Origin: Cristatella mucedo
Lineage: Eukaryota > Bryozoa > Phylactolaemata > Cristatellidae
DNA: 64,000 nucleotides
Reading direction: 5' to 3'
Assembly: GCA_009760855.2 (NCBI GenBank)
Contig: WPIO01000031.1
Span: 1,259,001 to 1,323,000, forward strand
A program made the translations under genes and the position numbers. This document shows positions 48,318 to 58,931 of the stretch, piece after piece. Each line of letters opens with the position of its first letter. Within the stretch, counting starts at the first letter, position 1. The notes under the pieces were generated by a model, which was given only the letters and a program-made list of their open reading frames with translations, made no database searches and was not told where the DNA came from.

Positions 48318-48396
48318 AAATGTACGCCGCCTAGAAAGAGATTGAGTTCTCTGAGGGCGCTTTATCGAGTGCATTATTATTAATAATATTATATTA
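48318..48396 (+). mobile_element. LINE-A 3' tail fragment A5
   Basis: About 77 nt comprising only the terminal hairpin (cgcctagaaagagattgagttctctgagggcg) and ATT-type tail, inserted in the intron after M5. The M5-M6 spacing (488 nt) exceeds the M6-M7 spacing (411 nt) by 77 nt, which this insertion accounts for. Confidence 0.85.
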
Positions 48397-48493
48397 GCAC
48401 CTTGTAGCAGCACGCCCCCTCGAAAGGCTAATCAATTTCTCTTCTCTTGACAATCTGATTCTAAGGCATGACAGACAGCTGCTGTGATTTCAG

Positions 48494-48658
48494 ATGTGGT
48501 GCATAAAATGGAAGCAGGACTCGTCCCAGCTAGGCATGTCGCCGAAGGAGCTCGTGTGCCCTCGACGGGATTATTGCAGAGTGACGGGCCTGTCATCTCA
48601 GGTCCTTTTGACGATGGCTCAGGGCAAGAGGATTCATTTGTGGGAGATTGGCCTCCAG
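48494..48658 (+). CDS. GDWPPG module exon M6 (55 codons)
   Basis: Exon of 165 nt, phase 1 to 1, acceptor gtgatttcag, donor CCAG|gtaagt. Starts D-V-V-H-K-M-E-A-G-L-V-P and ends E-D-S-F-V-G-D-W-P-P. Differs from M7 at only a handful of positions, and the flanking introns are also almost identical. Confidence 0.9.
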
Positions 48659-48904
48659 GTAAGTCACGGCTATCTATGCTACAGTACATACTTGCTTGGT
48701 GCTCCATTCAGTTGCCTTTCAGCAAGCTGTCTTCTTGCAAATGAAGCAACCTGCAAGCTTCAAAAGCTGAATCCGGGCTTATACCCACGAAGGCCATCTC
48801 TTAGCCACTTGTAGCGGCACCCCCCCCCCCTCGAAAGGCTAATCAATTTATCTTCTCTTGACAATCTGATTCCAAGGCATGACAGACAGCTGCTACGATT
48901 TCAG

Positions 48905-49069
48905 ATGTGGTGCACAAAATGGAAGCAGGACTCGTTCCAGCTAGGCATGTCGCCGAAGGAGCTCGTGTGCCCTCGACGGGATTACTGCAGAGTGACAGGC
49001 CTGTCATCTCAGGTCCTTTTGACGATGGCTCAGGGCAAGAGGATTCATTTGTGGGAGATTGGCCTCCAG
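48905..49069 (+). CDS. GDWPPG module exon M7 (55 codons)
   Basis: Exon of 165 nt, phase 1 to 1, acceptor acgatttcag, donor CCAG|gtaagt. Protein nearly identical to M6 and M8 (D-V-V-H-K-M-E-A-G-L-V-P start). A run of ten or so C residues precedes its duplicated upstream intron segment at about 48811-48822. Confidence 0.9.
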
Positions 49070-49311
49070 GTAAGTCACGGCTATCTATGCTACAGTACAT
49101 ACTTGCTTGGTGCTCCATTCAGTTGCCTTTCAGCAAGCTGTCTTCTTGCAAATGAAGCAACCTGCAAGCGTCAAAAGCTGAATCCGGGCTTATACCCACG
49201 AAGGCCATCTCTTAGCCACTTGTAGCGGCACCCCTCCTCGAAAGGCTAATCAATTTATCTTCTCTTGACAATCTGATTCCAAGGCATGACAGACAGCTGC
49301 TACGATTTCAG

Positions 49312-49476
49312 ATGTGGTGCACAAAATGGAAGCAGGACTCGTTCCAGCTAGGCATGTCGCCGAAGGAGCTCGTGTGCCCTCGACGGGATTACTGCAGAGT
49401 GACAGGCCTGTCATCTCAGGTCCTTTTGACGATGGCTCAGGGCAAGAGGATTCATTTGTGGGAGATTGGCCTCCTG
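49312..49476 (+). CDS. GDWPPG module exon M8 (55 codons)
   Basis: Exon of 165 nt, phase 1 to 1, acceptor acgatttcag, donor CCTG|gtaagt. Identical in protein to M7 except near the border. From the donor on, its intron diverges from those of M6 and M7, so 49476 lies close to the right edge of the recent tandem duplication. Confidence 0.9.
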
Positions 49477-49732
49477 GTAAGTTGCGACTATTTATGCTGC
49501 AGTATAAGCTCGCTCTGCGCTCCATTTTGGTTGCCTTTCAGGAGGCCGTCATCTAGCACATGAAGCATCCTACTGGCCTCGAAAGCTGAATCTGGGCTTG
49601 TACCGACGAAGGCCAGCTGTTAGCCTCTTGTAGCAGCATGCCGTCCCCCCCCCAGAAGTGCTAACTAATTTCACTTCTCCTGACAATCAGAGTCCAATTC
49701 GTGACTGGCAGCTGCTGTGATTTCAAATACAG

Positions 49733-49891
49733 TGCGGCAAATTGAAGAAGGACTTATTCCAGCACCACAACTCCTCAAAGGAGCTAGAGGGCCCTCGACG
49801 GAATTATTAGAGGTTGACAGGCCAGTAGCCTCGGGCCCGTTTGACGATGGCTCTGAGCAAGATGATTCATTTATGGGAAACTGGCCTCCAG
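49733..49891 (+). CDS. GDWPPG module exon M9 (53 codons), shifted acceptor
   Basis: Exon of 159 nt. The ancestral acceptor reads gatttcaa (AG lost). The next AG, six nt downstream (aatacag), preserves phase 1 and is taken as the start. The peptide runs V-R-Q-I-E-E-G-L-I-P, G-P-S-T-E-L-L-E-V-D-R-P-V-A-S, D-D-S-F-M-G-N-W-P-P, with Asn in place of the Asp of G-D-W. Donor CCAG|gtaagt. Confidence 0.75.
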
Positions 49892-50029
49892 GTAAGTCGC
49901 AGCTATAAATAGTAGGAGCTTTATCTAGGTCTATTTCTACATTCTGAGGAAGCTCTTTTGGCTTTCGGTGCCCTTAATCTGGTGATAGTCACTACCTTAT
50001 AGGTCTTGGTAGTTGATGTCCATGTCTAT

Positions 50030-50218
50030 GTTTAACCGCACTTGCATGCTGACCCTGTGCATGTCACCCCTAAATATGTTATTCATGTTGTTTATCAAGC
50101 ATGATATTAATCACCATTCAGTAGCATTTCCCTTTGCAGCAAATGTAAAGCGCCTAGAAATAGATTGAGTAATCTGAGGGTGCTTTATCAAGTGCATTAT
50201 TATTATTATCATTATTAT
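50030..50218 (+). mobile_element. LINE-A 3' UTR fragment A6
   Basis: 3' UTR only (cttgcatgctgaccctgtgcatg, then aagcgcctagaaatagattgag..gggtgctttatcaagtgc and an ATT tail). Its right end abuts the minus-strand LINE-B end directly. Confidence 0.88.
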
Positions 50219-51125
50219 ATATCTCCGTCTGTAACTTTACTAACCCATAAAGACTATGTGGGTGCTACACAGAAGAGTTTTGTATAGCACACTCATAGCC
50301 TAAGCGGCTTTCGGTACGCATTCGGTAGAAAACAGACTTTGTCTCACACAACAAAGAGAAAGTGGGAAGCACGGCAGTGTCAGGAGAGCAGTTGAGGTAG
50401 TGAGTAGCATGGAAATAGCAGCTCAGGACCGCTGAAAAGAATTAGCCATAGTCGGCAGCACGAGAGTAGATATCGTTGGGTAAGAATCGCGGTAGCGAGT
50501 TCCACAGTCTAGGACCTACAGAGCCAAAGCATCTGTCGCCAACGGTCTTTAAGCGGAGGAATGGAACAGCTAATTTATAGTCCATACAATACCTGAGTGT
50601 ACGAGAAGGCTGAAACTGGAGCTGCAGTTTAGCTAAGTGTGGAGGAGCCAAGTCGTGGTGGGCCTTGTGGGTCAGCATAAGAACTTTTCTCTGTATGCGT
50701 TGATCAACCGGCAGCCATCATAGCTCTTTTAGCAAAGGAGGTACGTGCTCAAACCTCTGAGACTTGAAAACTAGCCTTGCAGCCATATTCATAGCCAGCT
50801 GCAGTGGCCTAGTTGCTTATATTGGTAGCCCAGCCAAAAGAGAATTAAAATAATCAAGCCGAGACAGAACTAAGGAGCTAGTTAAGTATTTTGCAAGCCA
50901 TGGCGGAAGACAGCTCCTTATCTTAGATAGGGATTGGATGTGACGGCTAGCTGTAGAAGCAGTCTTCTGAATGAAACTTTTAAAATTTAGGCTGCTATCG
51001 GAAAAGACACCTAAATTTCGAGCGCGTGGTGATAGTTGATCTCCAGTGATTCCCAGAATATCAGGAAACTTAAAAGTAGGCCATTCCAACAGGCAACCCA
51101 GGCAATTTACGCAGACAAGCTAGCT
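50218..51125 (-). mobile_element. LINE-B 3' fragment B4
   Basis: Minus strand, 3' third of the ORF: A-R-N-L-G-V-F-S-D-S-S-L-N-F, S-F-I-Q-K-T-A-S-T-A-S-R-H-I, S-K-I-R-S-C-L-P-P-W-L-A-K, S-R-L-D-Y-F-N-S-L-L-A-G-L-P, then K-T-V-G-D-R-C-F-G-S-V-G-P-R-L-W-N-S-L-P, ending in ttacagacggagatat at 50218. Interrupted frames. Confidence 0.9.
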
Positions 51126-51149
51126 GTCTTCATCATGTAGAGAGCTCCA

Positions 51150-51550
51150 GCACCCGATTGTTTAAATCCTTTGGAGACCGTGCATTTAGTTCATATGCTC
51201 CCAAAGCTTGGAACTCCCTCCCGACCTGCATCAGAACATCCCCTGACCTGACCACATTTAAAAGGAACTTAAAAACACACCTATTTAGGACAGCATTTAG
51301 TGGGTTCCTGTGATTCCTCCTTCTCGTGCTTATGCGTGCTGACACTGTGCATGCTGCCACTAACCACATTTGCATGCTGACCCTGTGCATGTCACCCCTA
51401 ACCATGTTATTCATTTCGTTTGTTTTTCAAGCATGATTTTACTTACCATTTAATTACACTTCACTTTACAGCAAAAGTAAAGCGCCTAGAGAGATATTGA
51501 GTTCTCTGAGGACGCTTTATCAAGTGAATTATTAATATTATTATTATTGT
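51150..51550 (+). mobile_element. LINE-A 3' fragment A7
   Basis: From K-S-F-G-D-R-A-F-S-S-Y-A-P-K-A-W-N-S through the 3' UTR, the terminal hairpin (aaagcgcctagagagatattgagttctctgaggacgcttt) and an att tail. About 400 nt. Confidence 0.9.
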
Positions 51551-52554
51551 TCCCAGCGAGAAGATTCCATGAAGTAATAAGGCCCACCAAATAGGGTATC
51601 AGGTTATGGGCTGCTTAATCCGGGTCAAGCGTAGATGGAAATTAATTGCTCGTCGAAAAGCTTCTGAGTGTTTTAAAATCCCTCGCCATCGGCGTATGAA
51701 TTCCATTGAGCTTTTCCTTAGCATTTGAGGGCTGAGATTGCTATTTCCTGGACCTTATCAGGAATTTTCTATTAACTTGCCACCATTAGGTTGCTGTTCT
51801 TTAATGTAATAATGTAAAGCCAAACGTAGCCACCATGTGCTAGTGATGAACATTTAGTTTTGGCATCACTGATTTTTTTAAATGGCATCTCATAATTTGT
51901 TTGCCATCCACCATTTTGGATTTCGTTTTCCTACATTTATGGCTATCGCGCATAGCGTCCCACAGGAGGTGAGATAAGCTTGGCTCGTAGATCCCGCACT
52001 CCTTTTGAAATTGTAGCCATAAGTTATTGACAGCATCCTGTCTTTTGTAGACATTTCGTAATTCATCCATCACTCACAGGCGTGTGTGTGCAACGTCATG
52101 CTTAATCGCCACACAAACAATTACACTCGATTACTAATTTTTTCGCATCAAGTACTAATGATATGCTTCAGTTTTGAATGTATCTCTCCTGAAAATGAGC
52201 CTGTAAAAAAATTGCTGCCGGCACTTAGTGGTTTAGCCTAATAATAAGTCTACAGTGTGCGTTCCCACAAATGGCTGCTGGAAAGTAACTTTTCCAGAAA
52301 GTAAACAGAATAGCTCTTGACTAGTGATATTGGGTGAGAAAAAGATATGACAGCAGTAGAAAATAAATTTTCTTGCCAAAATCGTGATGTTATCTTGGAG
52401 CTTAACGTTGAGCTTGCGTGTAGATTGCTATCACTAGTCACTGAAAGTTACAGGATTTACCCAAATTACCTGTCCAAGCAGTTGAGCAAGAAAAATTGAC
52501 TGCTGTTGTCTTCATCAGCTTGTATAATATGTTAATAATAAATATTAATCTATA

Positions 52555-52556
<2 letters not shown>

Positions 52557-52591
<35 letters not shown>
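52557..52591. repeat. (TA)n microsatellite
   Basis: Pure ta dinucleotide run of about 34 nt within an AT-rich stretch. Confidence 0.95.
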
Positions 52592-52594
<3 letters not shown>

Positions 52595-53739
52595 GTTATT
52601 ATATTGATAAAAATCCAAGTGATCTTCTGATATACTAATACTCCCGGGTGCCAGGTAGCAGCATTCACCTGGTGAGGGCGCTCAATCCACGGTGGCTAGA
52701 TTTTCTACACCTTTAGCTGCGTTCTTCGGCTCTGCAAGGGCAGCTTTTGTGTCACTTTATCTGAGACCTCGTCTGCTAAATGATAACAAAGCTCACCGTG
52801 AATAAAATTTCGATAGCTTTCTGCTTTCTTTTATTTTTTCCTCTTCATTAAATAGAAGCAGCCATCAATCATTTTTTTTTTTTTTTATTTATTTAGTAGA
52901 TCATTTTAGGTCCGGAGCAATAAATATACTCCTAGCCAGCCAATCAAAGTTGTGTGATAGAAGCTCTTATGAATGACAATTTTACAGCGATGTAAGCGTC
53001 CTCTGACCAAACTCATCGGCTGCTTTTACAAAAACTGCCTTAAATAAAATTATTTACTATATTTATAAAATAAATAAGAAATATAGCAAACATGGGAACT
53101 AACATTATCAGTTAATTCCTGTCGATCTAGTACTAGGATTCCTTGCAATGCACGGCCAATATATTCACTTACACGGTGATTCTTAGAAGTTAATTCATTT
53201 ACAATATTTCTTCTGGATCAATCATTCAGTATTTCATTCAGAGAGATTTTATTTTTCTCAAATGCTCTATTTGCATTTTTAAAACTATAAACCATATATT
53301 ATTTTCTTAAATTAAAAAGGTTTTCAAAAGCTAAAGATTTTCATACCTCTAGTACCTTCTTTAATTTCAAAAGTTTGCATTTCACCAATTAGCAGAATTT
53401 CATAATACATCTTTATTTCATAATTTATCTTTAGACATCTGAACGCTGAAGCTGATGAGACATACCGCAGGCCGTTCATGCATATATTTAAAATATTTTA
53501 AGCTCTCCCTATTTTAAATTGGCTGTCCCATTGTCGAAGTCAGATTCAGCAGCTTACATTTTGACAACAACAGCAATATTTGGTTTCCATATGCTAGTTC
53601 TTCGGTGTCTCCACCTATCATTTTTTTTTTAGAACCCTACTACGATCTCAAACTTGTAAACTGGCATTTATTGTGCAGTGGCCTCATGCTGTTTAATCGA
53701 ACGTGTGACTTTTAATGTCACGTGTTCCCCAATTTTTAG

Positions 53740-53943
53740 TAATTGCACAAGGAAGAAAACCGGCTGCAAGTCCTATTACTACCAGTCAAATGAGGCTACG
53801 CGATGTAGGTCGGACAACATCGACACGACTCGGGGAAATGAATCGCAGACCTTCAACTTCTTCAGGTGGAGAAATTCTGGTAACGTTGGATGACATTGAA
53901 AACCATGCACTGCAAGATTCATTCGCTGGAGACTGGCCTTCAA
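53740..53943 (+). CDS. Divergent GDWP module exon M10 (68 codons)
   Basis: Exon of 204 nt, phase 1 to 1, acceptor ccaatttttag, donor TCAA|gtaggt (weaker). The peptide opens V-I-A-Q-G-R-K-P-A-A-S-P, has a Thr/Ser/Arg-rich middle, and ends L-Q-D-S-F-A-G-D-W-P-S. The D-S-F-x-G-D-W-P ending ties it to the array at 40.9-49.9 kb, while the P-F-D-D-G-S-G block is replaced by D-D-I-E-N-H-A. An older, longer member of the family. Confidence 0.72.
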
Positions 53944-55606
53944 GTAGGTTGCAATGTATTGGTCAAGCCATGCTTCCACATGAATCACCTCGCGGCGCTT
54001 GTCGTAACAGGTTACTTTGCAATCACCTCTTCTGCTGCATTTTTCTGTGTTTTTTATACTCGGTTTGCAAGCTCAGGTAAGTTTTACAGGAAATTTCGAA
54101 TACACTTTTGATTTTCTTTAGTACAGCTGCAGGTTTCTTAGCACTTACTGCTAGCTCAGCACATACGATTAGTAGCCTTCCTCGTTCTTTCCTCCCCGCG
54201 CTAGAGAGCGGCCTCAGTGACTCCCGGTTCGGTATGGACCTTTACCTAGTTTCTCCGCAATAGCTTCGGGTATTCCGCTGCTATCTCCGCTGTGACTATT
54301 TATGAGCTTTTCCTTGGATATGCTACACAAAACCGGACCTGCTTAGCATAATATGAGATGTCGCCATTAGTCGATACCTACCGGCGTGCCTTCTTCAGCG
54401 GGTCAGTGAGAACCTTCCTGCATCCTGTGTTCGCCCTATCAACAGCTCGGCTATCAAACCTACGACCCGTAAGTTTAAAGCGCAGAATAGTACTCGTTGT
54501 GGTAGTAGCTCGCCTGCTGTCCCTCAGCATGTTGTGAAACGTCGACCGGCGGCTGTTACTGTGGTCCAATTCAAATTCGAAGGGCCCTCGTCTGCCGGGC
54601 CAGATGCACGCCAACGTAAATACATGCCACTTCATCGCCGTCGCTCAGTTGTTGGACAGCCTCTTAAATTACGCCTACTAAGCGTCCGCTCGCTAAAAAC
54701 CAAGGGGTTACTTATCTGCGATCAGGTGGCCCAGGAGAAGCTGGATGCATTTCTGCTTACCGAAACTGGGACGACGCATTGTTCCAGTAGCTGTATATCC
54801 GAGACCACCCCACCCGGGTTCTCAGTCTATCAGTCCATGCGTTCTGACAAGGCTGGTGGCGGGTGTTGTGTGACGGTGTCTCCAGAGGCGGCTGTTCTAG
54901 TGGGAGTCTCACGGAGACAGAGCGGACGCACGTTCGTGGTAAACGAGACTCTGCTTTATTCCTCTCAACGGGCACATATATGAGAGTCCGATCGATCGCG
55001 ACTGCGGCACAAAATATAACATGCATTAGTGGCCTGACGCTGCGCTGCACTGGTGGCTTGGCTGTTGGCCACAGGTGAGGCCTGTGCATTTGTGTCGGGC
55101 GCCTCGCTATTTACTGCCGAAGCCTCAGGCACACACCACGCTGGGTTGCAGCTGTTATTCGTGAATCGTTTGGCCATATATAAGGTGTGCAGTTTTTTCG
55201 CATGGGCCATCGTTTGAATCAGTTGCAATCAGGTCTTTATCCGAGACGATGCCTCTCATTGTTGTGATATACCGACCTCCTTCTGGCTGTCTAAACTTGT
55301 TTATAGAGGAGTTTTCAGAGCTCCTCACAAAAATATGTGTGTGTGACAGGCCGTTACTGATTGCTGGAGACTTCAATATTCACGTTGACAACCTTAGCAA
55401 CAGCCGGGTCCGCTCATTTCTTGACTTTCTGGAGAATTTTGGTTTGGTCCAACATGTTAAGCATACCACCCACGTCGGTGGCCATGTTCTAGATCTTGTG
55501 ATCACCAAGGACGTTCTCCCCACCTTGACCTTGTGTGCCTGCTGACCCTCTCAGAACATTGCTCGGTCTCGTTTACTGTTCCTGCTCTCTTGTACGTACA
55601 GGGTAG

Positions 55607-56175
55607 CAATAATAATAATAATAATGCACTTGATAAAGCACCCTCAGTGAACTCAATCTCTTTCTAGGTGCTTTACATTTGCTGCAAAGGGAAGCGCGAT
55701 TGAATGGTGAGTAGCATCATGCTTGATAAACAACATGAATAACATGGTTAGGGATGGCATGCACAGTGTTAGCATGCCAATGTGGTTAGTGGCAGCATGC
55801 ACAGTGTCAGCACCCATAAGCACATGAAGGATGAATCACAGGGACCCACTAAATGTTGTCTTAAATAGGTGTGTGTTTTAAGTTCTTTTTAAATGCGGTC
55901 AGATCAGGTGATGTTCTGAGCAAGTTGGGAGGGTGTTCCAGGCTTTGGGAGCATACGAACTAAATGCAGGCTCTCCAAAGGATTTGAGGTTTGTACGAGG
56001 TATTGGTAGAGTGTTGGATTCCGAAAATCGAGTGGTACGATGCTTGGCCTGGTGGTGGAGTAGATCTGAGAGATAGGCTAGAGCCAAAGAATTAAGTGAC
56101 CTAAACGTGAGCGACAAAACCTTGAATTCAATCCATTGCTTGACTGGTAGCCGGTGCTGGTCGGCAAGAAGTGGG
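55607..56175 (-). mobile_element. LINE-A fragment A8 nested in LINE-B
   Basis: Minus-strand LINE-A 3' end: AAT tail at the left, hairpin, 3' UTR, A-P-K-A-W-N-T-L-P and L-S-D-L-L-H-H-Q, truncated near cacttcttgccgacc. LINE-B coding resumes in frame across it (V-Q-G on the left, N-V-E-L-V-K-R-R-N on the right). The flanks share gggta, consistent with a short target-site duplication. Confidence 0.88.
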
Positions 56176-56732
56176 TAATGTTGAACTTGTCAAGCGACGT
56201 AACTTACAAAGCATTAACATGGACAAATTTTGAAATCTGTTTGCTGTGCAGGTCTTCTTGATCTGCATTCAGACTCGACCGGCAGCCTCGATACCCTCAC
56301 TGACGCAGTGAACATGGCACTCAGGAGTGCTCTTGACAAGTATGCTCATGTTCATTCTATCCGTGTACAGATTCGTGGAAATTCCTTTCAATTTACAAAA
56401 AAACTTCTAAACATGCACCGGGTTAAGCCAAGGCTTGAACGTGGTCTTAACAAATCGGGAACTGATTCAGATCTAGTCAATCTCAAGGACTTCCTTCGAG
56501 TTTACACCCGGAAGCTTAAAAAATCAGAGCTTTTTTCATTTGAAAGCTGAATTATTGCCAGTCGGATCCTAAACAAATTTACAAGACAGTAAACTATTTA
56601 CTGACCAATTCTGAGAGGTCTGACTTCCCAGATATTAATGTCTCAACCGAAACGTTTTCAGCATCCTTTACTGAAAAATCGTGCAGATTCGTGCCTCCAT
56701 CAAGCCCCCGTCGATTAAAGCAATTGCGGAAT

Positions 56733-57560
56733 AATAATAATATTAATAATAATAATACACTTGATAAAGCGCCCGTAGAGAACTCCATCTCTTTCTAGGC
56801 GCTTTACATTTCCTGCAAAGGGAAGCGCGATTGAATGGTGAGTAATATCATGCTTGATAAACAAGAATAACATGGTTAGGGGTGACATGCACAGGGTCAG
56901 CATGCAAATGTGGTTAGTGGCAGCATGCAGTGTCAGCACGCCAAAGCACACGAAGGATGAATCACAAGGAACTACTGAATGCTGTCCTAAATAGGTGTGT
57001 TTTAAGTTCTTTTTGAATGTGGTCAAGCTAGGGGTGTCCTGACGAAAGTCGGAAGTGATTTCCAGGCTTTGGGAGCATACGAACTAAATTCTCGGTCCCC
57101 AAAGGATTTGAGGCTTGTACGAGGTATTGCTAAACTGTTGGATTCCGAAAAGCGGGTTGTACGTTGCTTGGCATGGTGGGGCAATAGATCTGAGAGATAG
57201 GCTGGAGCCACAGAAAGAAGTGACCTAAAAGTGAGCGACAAGAACTTTATGTCGATCCGTTGCTGGACTGGTAGCCAGTGCAGATTGGCGAGAAAGGGTG
57301 TGATGTGGCAACTGCGACGCTCGCGACAGAAAAGCCTAGCTGCGGAGTTTTGCACCATCTGTAATCGCCTGATTGCACATGCTGGTAGGCCAGCAAGCAG
57401 TGAGTTACAGAAATCTAGACTAGATGTTACAAATGCATGGACCAACTTATACGTGGTATCCTTATCAAAACAAGCCCGAATTTGAGCAATGTTATGTAGC
57501 TGAAAGTAGGCAGACTTGACTGTGGAGCTGATGAGGTCGTCTAACAAGAGGTCACTTTGG
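56733..57560 (-). mobile_element. LINE-A fragment A9 nested in LINE-B
   Basis: Minus-strand copy from the Q-S-D-L-L-L-D-D block through L-L-A-G-L-P-A-C-A, L-H-W-L-P-V-Q-Q and A-P-K-A-W-K-S-L-P to the hairpin and AAT tail. Flanked on both sides by LINE-B, with a short ggaa match at the two junctions. One of the more intact LINE-A 3' coding pieces (about 200 open codons). Confidence 0.88.
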
Positions 57561-58259
57561 AACATGGAATCACAACCTGTGACCTTCCTTAAAAGGTTTT
57601 CCGAGGTTATTGCGTGCGATGTGGCTACCTTAATAAGGTCTAGCAAAAAGAGCTCGTCTCCTGAAGACCCTATACCATCATCTCTGTGGACTTCACTCGC
57701 AGACCAACTTAGCCCTACCATTACCGAGATTGTTAATGCTTCTTTGGGAAAATGGGTTGTATCGAAGTCCTTCAAATCGGCAGTCGTTAGACCTTCCCCT
57801 CAAAAGGTTGAATTAGATACAAAAGGCTTTGCAAACAATCGCCAGTTTTCCTTCTTCTGTTCATTTCCAAGATTTTGTAAAAAAAATTGTTGTTAAGCAA
57901 CTGGTTGAAAGTATTGACAAGAATGAAATGTCAGAAATATTTCAATCATTGATCAGGAGGCAGCACTCCACTGAAACTGCTCTCCTCCGTGTTAACAATG
58001 ACATTCTACGTGGCATTGACGACGAGAAAGTCACTGCCCTTGCTGAGCTAGATCTTTCAGCTGCCTTCGACACAGTTGATCACGATGTTCTACTTGAACG
58101 ATTGAGAACAACGCTCGGTCTGGCATACGAGGCACTGGGGTGATTTAAATTGTACTTGTCTGACCGTGTTCAACCCGTGTCGTGTGGGGGTCATTTCTCA
58201 CACACGAGATGGGTCACCTGTGGAGTCCCTCAAGGGTCCCTACTCGGTCCCTTGCTCTT

Positions 58260-58931
58260 GACTTCAGTAACTCACTGCTTGCTGGCCTACCAGCATGTGC
58301 AATCAGGCGATTACAGATGGTGCAAAACTCTGCAGCTAGGCTTGTCTGTCGTGAGCTTCGCAGTTGCCACATCACACCCCTTCTCTCCAACCTGCACTGG
58401 CTTCCTATCAAGCAACGGATCAACTTCAAGATTCTGTCACTAACCTTTAGGTCACTTCATTCTTTGGCTCCTGCCTCTCTCTCTCAGATCTACTCCCCCA
58501 CCAGGCCAAGCATCGTACCACCCGCTTTTCGGAATCCAACAGTTTGCCAATACCTCGTACAAACCTCAAATCCTTTGGAGATTGTGCATTTAGTTCGTAT
58601 GCTCCCAACGCCTGGAACTCACTCCTACACCCCTAGCTTGACCACGTTTAAAAAGAACTTAAAACACACGTATTTAGGACAGCATTTAGTGATTCCCAGT
58701 GATTCGTCCTTCGTGTGCTTAAGCGTGCTGACACTGTGCATGCTGCCACTAACCACACTTGCATGCTGACCCTGTGCATGTCACCCCTAACCATGTTATT
58801 CATGTTGTTTATCAAGCATGATATTACTCACCATTCAATCGCGTCTCCCTTTGCAGCAAATGTAAAGCGCCTAGAAAGCAATTGAGTTCTCTGAAAGCGC
58901 TTTATCAAGTGCATTAATATTATTATTATTA
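58260..58931 (+). mobile_element. LINE-A fragment A10 inside the LINE-B polymerase
   Basis: Plus-strand LINE-A starting S-N-S-L-L-A-G-L-P-A-C-A and ending with hairpin and ATT tail. It splits LINE-B between G-V-P-Q-G-S-L-L-G-P-L-L and the T-K-A-Q-G-I-G-Y-H-F-Y-A block. Flanking 8-mers ttgctctt (58252-58259) and ttgctgtt (58932-58939) match at seven of eight positions, a good target-site duplication candidate. Confidence 0.92.

Larger units (their letters stand above)
49892..53739. other. Intron with interleaved LINE-A and LINE-B fragments
   Basis: 3.8 kb. LINE-A 3' ends at about 50030-50218 and 51150-51550 flank a reverse LINE-B fragment (50218-51125). A TA microsatellite is at 52557-52591 and a T run at about 52870-52887. 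From 51600 to 53700 I see no gene or identifiable element. Confidence 0.6.

Noticed and set aside
40944-49891. CRISPR-like array (regular repeats)
   Set aside because: Units are about 410 nt with splice sites and an open coding frame, in a eukaryotic intron-exon setting; not short repeats with unique spacers.
57023-57775. 250-codon minus-strand frame as a host gene
   Set aside because: It is LINE-A coding sequence (L-L-A-G-L-P-A-C-A, L-H-W-L-P-V, A-P-K-A-W) read through into antisense LINE-B.
58182-58769. 195-codon frame as a host gene
   Set aside because: Junction of LINE-B RT motif B with the inserted LINE-A 3' coding part; a chimera of two transposons.
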